A stretch of 64,000 nt of DNA from assembly GCA_965214945.1 (NCBI GenBank), contig OZ244029.1:1612001-1676000 (forward strand). Direction: 5' to 3'. How positions within the stretch are numbered: position 1 is the stretch's first letter; each line of letters starts with the position of its first letter. The translations under genes were made by a program, and so were the position numbers. Of the stretch, positions 59,719 through 64,000 are shown piece by piece. The notes under the pieces were generated by a model that was not told the DNA's origin, made no database searches, and worked only from the letters and a program-made list of their open reading frames with translations. Origin of the DNA: JAAXHB01 sp965214945 (GTDB lineage Bacteria; Actinomycetota; Acidimicrobiia; Acidimicrobiales; Aldehydirespiratoraceae).

Positions 59719-60470
59719 GGCTCGAGAACAAGACTGCGATCGTCACCGGCGCTGCGGCAGGACAAGGGGCCGCCGTAGCACAAGCATTTGCCCGGGAGGG
59801 TGCCGGCGTCGTCGTCGCAGACCTGTCGAGCAAGGGCGAGTCTGTAGCGCAGAGAATCCGAGAAGCCGGTGGATCTTCCCTGTTCGTCGGTGGTGACGTG
59901 AGTGATTCCGCTACGTGGGAGAGGCTCGTCACCGCGGCTCGGAAACTAGGCGAAGGAGCCGACATCGTCTACCACAACGCGGCGATGTTCTCCCCGCAGG
60001 ACGCAAGCGCGGAGTCCATCGATCTCGCCGTCTGGGACTCCGTGATGCGCGTCAACGTCCGGTCGGTAGTCGTCGGCACGCAGGCGACAGCCTCGGAGAT
60101 GCGGCGGAGGGGAGGCGGCTCAGTCGTTGCTGTCGGCAGCATTCGCGCGCATCTCGGCACAACGAAGCCGCAGGATGCGTATGCAGCGAGCAAGGGCGCG
60201 CTCTTGGCTCTTTGTCGGTCGATGGCAGTTCACTTCGCGCCGGACAACATCCGCGTCAACGTGATCTCGCCCGGGACGATTTTGACCGGCATGGCGCCCA
60301 TCGGAACCGAGTCAGCAGCCGATGAAAGGCGTCGTCGCTATCCGCTAGGGCGCTTCGGGACCGTGGACGACGTCACCGGAGCGGCTGTGTACCTGGCGTC
60401 GGATGAGAGTTCTTGGACGACCGGCACCGAGATCTCGATCGATGGCGGGACGAGCTCGTTCTATGTCTGA
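59715..60470 (+). CDS. Short-chain dehydrogenase/reductase
   Basis: A 251-residue classical SDR. 'AIVTGAAAGQGAAVAQAFAR' binds the cofactor, with Asp in 'VVVADLSS' suggesting NAD; 'YHNAAM' replaces NNAG. The catalytic Ser is in 'VAVGSIRAHLG' and Tyr-Lys in 'DAYAASKGALL'. The start is GTG overlapping the RidA-remnant stop. In context it may oxidise or reduce the hydroxy-amino acid or its carbonyl product. The next 243 bases to the amidohydrolase gene contain no gene I can support. Confidence 0.87.
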   Translation: MRLENKTAIVTGAAAGQGAAVAQAFAREGAGVVVADLSSKGESVAQRIREAGGSSLFVGGDVSDSATWERLVTAARKLGEGADIVYHNAAMFSPQDASAESIDLAVWDSVMRVNVRSVVVGTQATASEMRRRGGGSVVAVGSIRAHLGTTKPQDAYAASKGALLALCRSMAVHFAPDNIRVNVISPGTILTGMAPIGTESAADERRRRYPLGRFGTVDDVTGAAVYLASDESSWTTGTEISIDGGTSSFYV

Positions 60471-60713
60471 GCGGTGTCAACGATGAGGCTGGCGAGAGTG
60501 CTGGTGGATCGCAGCGTCTGGCTGGAGTGACTCGAGGGAAGCGAGGCCGTACTTCTGGCACCAGAGTCACGCACCCCAATGGCGACGGTCTGATCGAGGC
60601 CCTTACCCATGGACTCAACCTCGGCGGGCCTGGCGAGGAGCCTCAGTCCCCTTCCGGCAAGAGTCGAACACCCATCACGAATCCTCACCCTGCAGAAAGG
60701 ACTCTTGGAACCA

Positions 60714-61951
60714 TGACCGAAGCGAACCGGTACCTCAGCCCTGATCTGATCATTCGGGGCGGCCGCATCTATGACCCGGGAACCGACCTCGACCAGGTTG
60801 CGGATATTGCCATCCGATCGGGGAAGATCGCCGAGATCGGGCAGTCTCTCGAGGGAGAGCAGCCGATCATGACCTACCCGCCCCACCTCGGTACAGCGGA
60901 GATTGACGCTTCGGGATGCATGGTGGTACCCGGTTTCATCGATCTTCACGCCCACGTCTACACGGGTGTGTGCCCGTTGACAGTCGATGCCGATGACCTC
61001 GCTCGGGTCTCGGGGGTCACGACGATGGTGAGTGCCGGCGACGCCGGAGCAAACACAATTGACGGCTTCCGCTACCTGGCGGTAGAGCGAAACAGGACCC
61101 GAGTGCTTGCGTTCCTGCACATTTCTACGATCGGCCTTGCGTCGTGGCCGGTCGGCGAGGCGGTGCAGATGGACATGTTGGACGTCGACCTGGCTGAGCG
61201 CGTGGTCGCTGACAACCGCGACCTCATCGTCGGTATCAAGGTAAGGGAGACAGCTCCCGATGTTGTTGGTGACAACGGTCTCGAGCCTCTACGACGAGCT
61301 ATTGAGCTGGGTAAGCGAACGAGCCTCCCGGTCATGTGCCACATCGGCAACACGCCGACCTCGGTCTCAGATGTGCTGAAACTTCTTCGCCCCGGCGACA
61401 TCCTGACCCACTGTTTCACTGGCAGTGCCAACAACTTGATCGAGGATTCCCAGGTCGTCGACGGGGCACGTGAGGCTCTGGACCGGGGTGTTGTCTTCGA
61501 CATCGCTCATGGGTTCGGCAGCTTCGACTTCCAGATCGCCGAGGCCGCGTTCGCGGAGGGCATCTCGCCGACGACCATCAGCACGGACGCTCACAGCTTC
61601 AGCGTCGACTCAACGATGCAGGACCTGCCACTGACCATGAGCAAGTGCTTGGCGCTCGGAATGAGTCTGGCCGATGTGATACTTGCAGTCACCGCGCGTC
61701 CTGCCGCGGTGCTCGGCCTCGATGATGGCACTGGCTCAGTTCGAGTGGGAGGCGTAGCGGACCTCGCCTTGGTCCGGGTTGAGTCGTCGACGGAAGTGGT
61801 GAATGATGCGTTCGGGAACACGCGGGCGCTCGATCAGCGGATCCGCGCTGTCGAGACTGTAAGGGCAGGCCGGCCTTGGGGTAGACCGTTCGGTCATCCC
61901 GGAGCGGACCCACATCGCCCGTTCGATGCTCGCCGTGGTTCCGTCGCCTAG
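60714..61951 (+). CDS. COG3964-type amidohydrolase/deacetylase
   Basis: A 412-residue metallo-amidohydrolase. 'DLIIRGGRIYDPG' opens the composite domain, 'GFIDLHAHVYTG' gives the HxH ligands, a candidate carboxylated Lys is in 'IVGIKVRE', and 'VMCHIGN', 'LTHCFTG' and 'TISTDAHS' supply the remaining ligands. This pattern fits the predicted deacetylase branch (COG3964) linked to D-amino-acid and PLP-enzyme genes, rather than dihydroorotase. ATG 60714 begins the homologous region. Its likely task is to remove an acyl group or open a cyclic amide before the DSD1 enzyme acts. Confidence 0.82.
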
Positions 61952-61977
61952 CCGTCCGAGGTGGCGCTGACGTAACG

Positions 61978-62112
61978 ATGCCCCCAGCTCGATGAGACCG
62001 TCACCGAGGGCACGATCACGCAGTGGTTCAACAACGTCGGCGACACGATCGCGATGGACGAGATCCTCTTCGAGGTGTCGAAACCGCAGGCGAGATCAAG
62101 ACGCTCGTTGCC
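61978..62112 (+). pseudogene. Lipoyl-domain scrap of a 2-oxoacid dehydrogenase E2 gene
   Basis: After ATG-CC and a one-base shift the sequence reads 'QLDETVTEGTITQWFNNVGD' and 'TIAMDEILFEVS', the start of an E2 lipoyl domain ('MPQLGE-VTEGT'). It breaks off exactly where the lipoylated Lys motif should come. A few residues in another frame ('GEIKTLVA') may be the domain end. It is non-functional. A pyruvate dehydrogenase E1 remnant lies at 50985-51410, so both may come from one lost locus. Confidence 0.6.
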
Positions 62113-62277
62113 TAACTCAAGGGCTTCGTCGAGATCCTGAACAACGCGGACCCCGAGGATCTCAAGGTGGTCTACAAGGAGCTGAACCTCGCCGTCGTCT
62201 ACCACGACTACGGGCGCATGCAGGTCACGGCAGGACCCGACGCGTGCACTAACGAGTGTGTCGGAGGGGGGACTTGA
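62113..62277 (+). pseudogene. C-terminal remnant of a serine-recombinase-like integrase ending in tRNA-Leu
   Basis: In one frame 'LKGFVEILNNADPEDLKVVY' and 'KELNLAVVYHDYGRMQVTAG' resemble the extreme C-terminus of actinobacterial recombinase-family proteins. The frame then ends 'TNECVGGGT' with its stop at 62275-62277, inside the tRNA-Leu gene. Integrases of tRNA-targeting elements often end on the tRNA 3' sequence because the attachment site lies there. The catalytic domain is gone. Family assignment rests on this short tail. Confidence 0.5.
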
Positions 62278-62343
62278 ACCCCCACGCCCGTAATGGGCAC
62301 TAGCCCCTCAAGCTAGCGCGTCTGCCGATTCCGCCACTCCGAC
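62259..62343 (-). tRNA. tRNA-Leu (anticodon GAG)
   Basis: An 85-base class II tRNA. The acceptor stem GTCGGAG/CTCCGAC closes perfectly with discriminator A. The anticodon arm CTAGC-TTGAGGG-GCTAG has anticodon GAG (62307-62309), followed by a long variable arm and the T arm with GTTCAAG. CCA is not encoded. Its 3' end is overlapped on the other strand by the integrase remnant, so it probably served as an integration site. Confidence 0.95.
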
Positions 62344-62430
62344 GCGGCCGCCTTCTTACTGCGACGGCCAGGCGATGCTAGCGTCGCAGGCTTCGGCCGC
62401 CACCCGCCGCAGAACTCGGGTGGTCATAGC

Positions 62431-62655
62431 TCAGATGATCAGAGCGTAGGAGACCGAGGCAAAGCCGAAGACCAGCGCCGCGAAGACTGTGAGACGATCG
62501 AGGTTGCGCTCCATAACCGTGGAGCCAGCCGCCTGAGCGCCGAGTCCTCCGCCGAACATGTCGGACAGACCGCCGCCCTTGCCGCTGTGTAGCAGCACCA
62601 AGAACACCAGCAGCAGTGCCGACAGCACGTGCAGAGGAGCGACCAGCCAAACCAT
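62431..62655 (-). CDS. secG: Preprotein translocase subunit SecG
   Basis: A 74-residue membrane protein with two hydrophobic helices (about 8-24 and 55-73), separated by the SecG signature 'LLHSGKGGGLSDMFGGG'. SecG assists SecYE in protein export. The length is normal for actinobacteria. It lies about 90 bases upstream of tRNA-Leu on the same strand and marks the native chromosome flanking the island. Confidence 0.92.
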   Translation of the reverse strand: MVWLVAPLHVLSALLLVFLVLLHSGKGGGLSDMFGGGLGAQAAGSTVMERNLDRLTVFAALVFGFASVSYALII

Positions 62656-62749
62656 GCCGACAGGATACCCGCCAGATCGACCCGAGCGGCCTCAACCTGT
62701 TGGCGCATACGGGCCTTTCGGCCGTGAGCAGGCTGCTTTGCCCGCGGCA

Positions 62750-64000
62750 TCAATGCCAGACGTCGGGCATCGACTCTTTGCGCCTGGCCATGAAATCCTG
62801 AAGCTGCTCGTCGGCGGCCTCACTCAGCGGCGGAGGCTCGTAGTCGGCGAGCAGCTCCTTCCAACGCCTGTTGGCGCGCTCCACCGAGTCTTGCTCCCCG
62901 TCGTCGAACCAGTTCTCGAACGACTGCGCGTCGGCGAGTTCGCTCTCATAGAACGCTGTGCGGTAGTTGCTCAGGGTGTGCTGGCATCCGAAGAAGTGGT
63001 TGCCCGGTCCGACCTCTGAGAACGCGTCCATGGCGAAGGCGTTGTCGTCGAGATCGAGGCCGCGCAGCAGAATGTGGAGCGCGCCCAGGTAGTCGGCGTC
63101 GAGCAGCAGCTTCTCGTAGCTGATGGTGAGAGCCCCCTCCAGCCAGCCGGCTGCGTGCAGCACGAAGTTGGCTCCGCACAAGACCGCCGTGTTCAGCGAG
63201 TTGACGGTCTCCTGCATCGCTTGTGCGTCGGGGATTTTCGAGCTGGTGAAGCCACCGCTGCAGCGGATCGGCAGACCGACCCGCCTGGCTAACTGCGCGG
63301 CAGCGAACGATCCCAGTGCCGGCTCCGGCGTGCCGAAGGTCGGCGAGCCCGACCGCAGATCGACTGATGTGAGGAAGTTGCCGAACACCGCGGGCGAACC
63401 GGGGCGCTCAAGCTGGCCGAGCGCGACCCCCACCAAGACTTCCGCCAGGGCCTGCGTGATGGCACCGGCCATGGTGACCGGCGCGGTGGCGCCTCCGAGC
63501 ACGAACGGAACCACCACCGGGCACTGGTTTGCCGCGGCATACGCCCGCAGAGAACCCGACATCGCCTGGTCGTAGACCAGCGGCGAGTTCATGTTGATGT
63601 TGCCCATCACAACGCAGTTGCGGTCCACGAAGTCGGCGCCGAAGACGATCCTGCACATCTCGATCGAGTCTTCGGCGCGTTCGGGCGCCGTCACCGACCC
63701 CATGAATGGCTTGTCTGTCCACTTCAAGTGCGCGTACACCATGTCGAGATGGCGCTTGTTGGCCGGGAGATCCACGGGCTCGCAGACAGTACCTCCGGAG
63801 TGATGAAGCCACGGAATCGAGTACGCGAGCTTGACGAGGTTCTCGAAGTCTGCCTGCGAGCCGTAGCGACGGCCGCCGTCGAGGTCACGCACGAAGGGCA
63901 TCCCGTAGGCCGGGGCGAACAAGACGTTGTTCTCACCGACCCTCACCGAGCGGGCCGGGTTGCGTGCGTGCTGGATGAACGACTTGGGCGCTGAGCGCGC
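62750..64000 (-). CDS. Trimethylamine methyltransferase (MttB) family protein, 5' end beyond window
   Basis: The 416 visible residues belong to the MttB family (COG5598): 'FIQHARNPARSVRVGENNVL', 'FAPAYGMPFVRDLDGG', 'VMGNINMNSPLVYDQAMSG' and 'SEVGPGNHFFGCQHTLSNYR'. The reading frame enters from beyond 64000. No in-frame amber codon is present, so this is the non-pyrrolysine branch, whose characterised members demethylate glycine betaine or related quaternary amines with a corrinoid protein. The corrinoid partner is not in the window. The C-terminus is complete. Confidence 0.88.
   Translation of the reverse strand, partial: ARSAPKSFIQHARNPARSVRVGENNVLFAPAYGMPFVRDLDGGRRYGSQADFENLVKLAYSIPWLHHSGGTVCEPVDLPANKRHLDMVYAHLKWTDKPFMGSVTAPERAEDSIEMCRIVFGADFVDRNCVVMGNINMNSPLVYDQAMSGSLRAYAAANQCPVVVPFVLGGATAPVTMAGAITQALAEVLVGVALGQLERPGSPAVFGNFLTSVDLRSGSPTFGTPEPALGSFAAAQLARRVGLPIRCSGGFTSSKIPDAQAMQETVNSLNTAVLCGANFVLHAAGWLEGALTISYEKLLLDADYLGALHILLRGLDLDDNAFAMDAFSEVGPGNHFFGCQHTLSNYRTAFYESELADAQSFENWFDDGEQDSVERANRRWKELLADYEPPPLSEAADEQLQDFMARRKESMPDVWH

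Noticed and set aside
60413..60713. N-terminal extension of the COG3964 amidohydrolase
   Set aside because: The frame is open upstream, but the added residues overlap the SDR gene and do not resemble the family; the domain begins after ATG 60714.
62750..64000. Pyrrolysine-containing trimethylamine methyltransferase
   Set aside because: The frame has no internal amber codon in the visible part and ends at a normal stop, so it belongs to the non-pyrrolysine branch.
1..64000. CRISPR arrays, rRNA genes, replication origin, intact prophage
   Set aside because: I saw no regularly spaced repeats of CRISPR type, no rRNA-like sequence, no DnaA-box cluster and no phage structural genes.

Overview
The window reads as chromosome from a high-GC actinobacterium, most probably an uncultured Acidimicrobiia-like lineage. 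This is inferred from lipoproteins of the 'AAACGDDD' type, an F420-type luciferase-like oxidoreductase, leaderless-looking starts and large paralogous families (phytanoyl-CoA dioxygenases, enolase-superfamily dehydratases, SDRs, non-pyrrolysine MttB). No marker gene fixes the taxon.

Left part (1-26.65 kb, native-looking): a chain of small catabolic modules. In order these are a truncated PhyH; an AT-richer patch with an RsbW-like kinase fused to a scrap of ABC ATPase; a PanB-like / aldo-keto reductase / enolase-superfamily / DUF2848 run; and acetoacetate-decarboxylase-like, LLM oxidoreductase and HD-domain genes. They are followed by a PhyH, a winged-helix protein and an N-acyl-D-amino-acid-deacylase-like amidohydrolase. 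A corrinoid uptake and adenosylation operon (btuF-btuC-btuD...cobO) lies behind a recognisable cobalamin riboswitch. The last block looks like a complete non-phosphorylative L-rhamnose-type pathway: two RhmD-like dehydratases, a DapA-type aldolase, a Gfo/Idh dehydrogenase, a COG3618 lactonase, rhaM and a sugar ABC transporter.

Middle and right (about 26.87-62.28 kb): I interpret this as an old integrated island. It ends in a serine-recombinase-like C-terminal remnant that runs into a tRNA-Leu(GAG) gene, and it begins near a degenerate copy of the same tRNA 3' sequence. Inside are two catabolic blocks. Block A (28.3-47.7 kb) has a BMP/PnrA-type ABC importer, a three-subunit molybdenum hydroxylase, an isochorismatase-like hydrolase, a divergent SDR, a C45/Ntn hydrolase, methylmalonyl-CoA epimerase, a split methylmalonyl-CoA mutase, a CoA-transferase, an alpha/beta hydrolase and TcuA/TcuB-like flavoprotein and electron-transfer proteins. 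Its FCD-type GntR regulator is encoded in the middle, and a shared 10-bp motif (TTCATATATC) sits at several promoters. Block B (52.6-61.95 kb) has an SMP-30 lactonase, a second FCD-GntR, a sugar-type ABC importer, RidA, a D-threonine-aldolase-like PLP enzyme, an SDR and a COG3964 amidohydrolase. Its main promoter is a near-consensus TTGACA-17-TATAGT flanked by repeated ATTGGTNNGACC operators, also found before the GntR gene. Between the blocks (47.7-52.6 kb) lies a graveyard of broken genes: a molybdopterin oxidoreductase, IS30, a pyruvate dehydrogenase E1 and several SDRs. Another decayed gene, an AbiEii toxin, lies at the left border.

Right flank (62.26-64 kb): tRNA-Leu, secG and a trimethylamine-methyltransferase-family gene cut by the window end, which look like native backbone.

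The themes connect. Several enzymes here need cobalamin (the mutase and possibly the MttB-like protein), and the window also encodes riboswitch-controlled corrinoid uptake. The most interesting undescribed candidate is the block A regulon, which appears to import a compound, oxidise it with a molybdenum hydroxylase and end in methylmalonyl-CoA.
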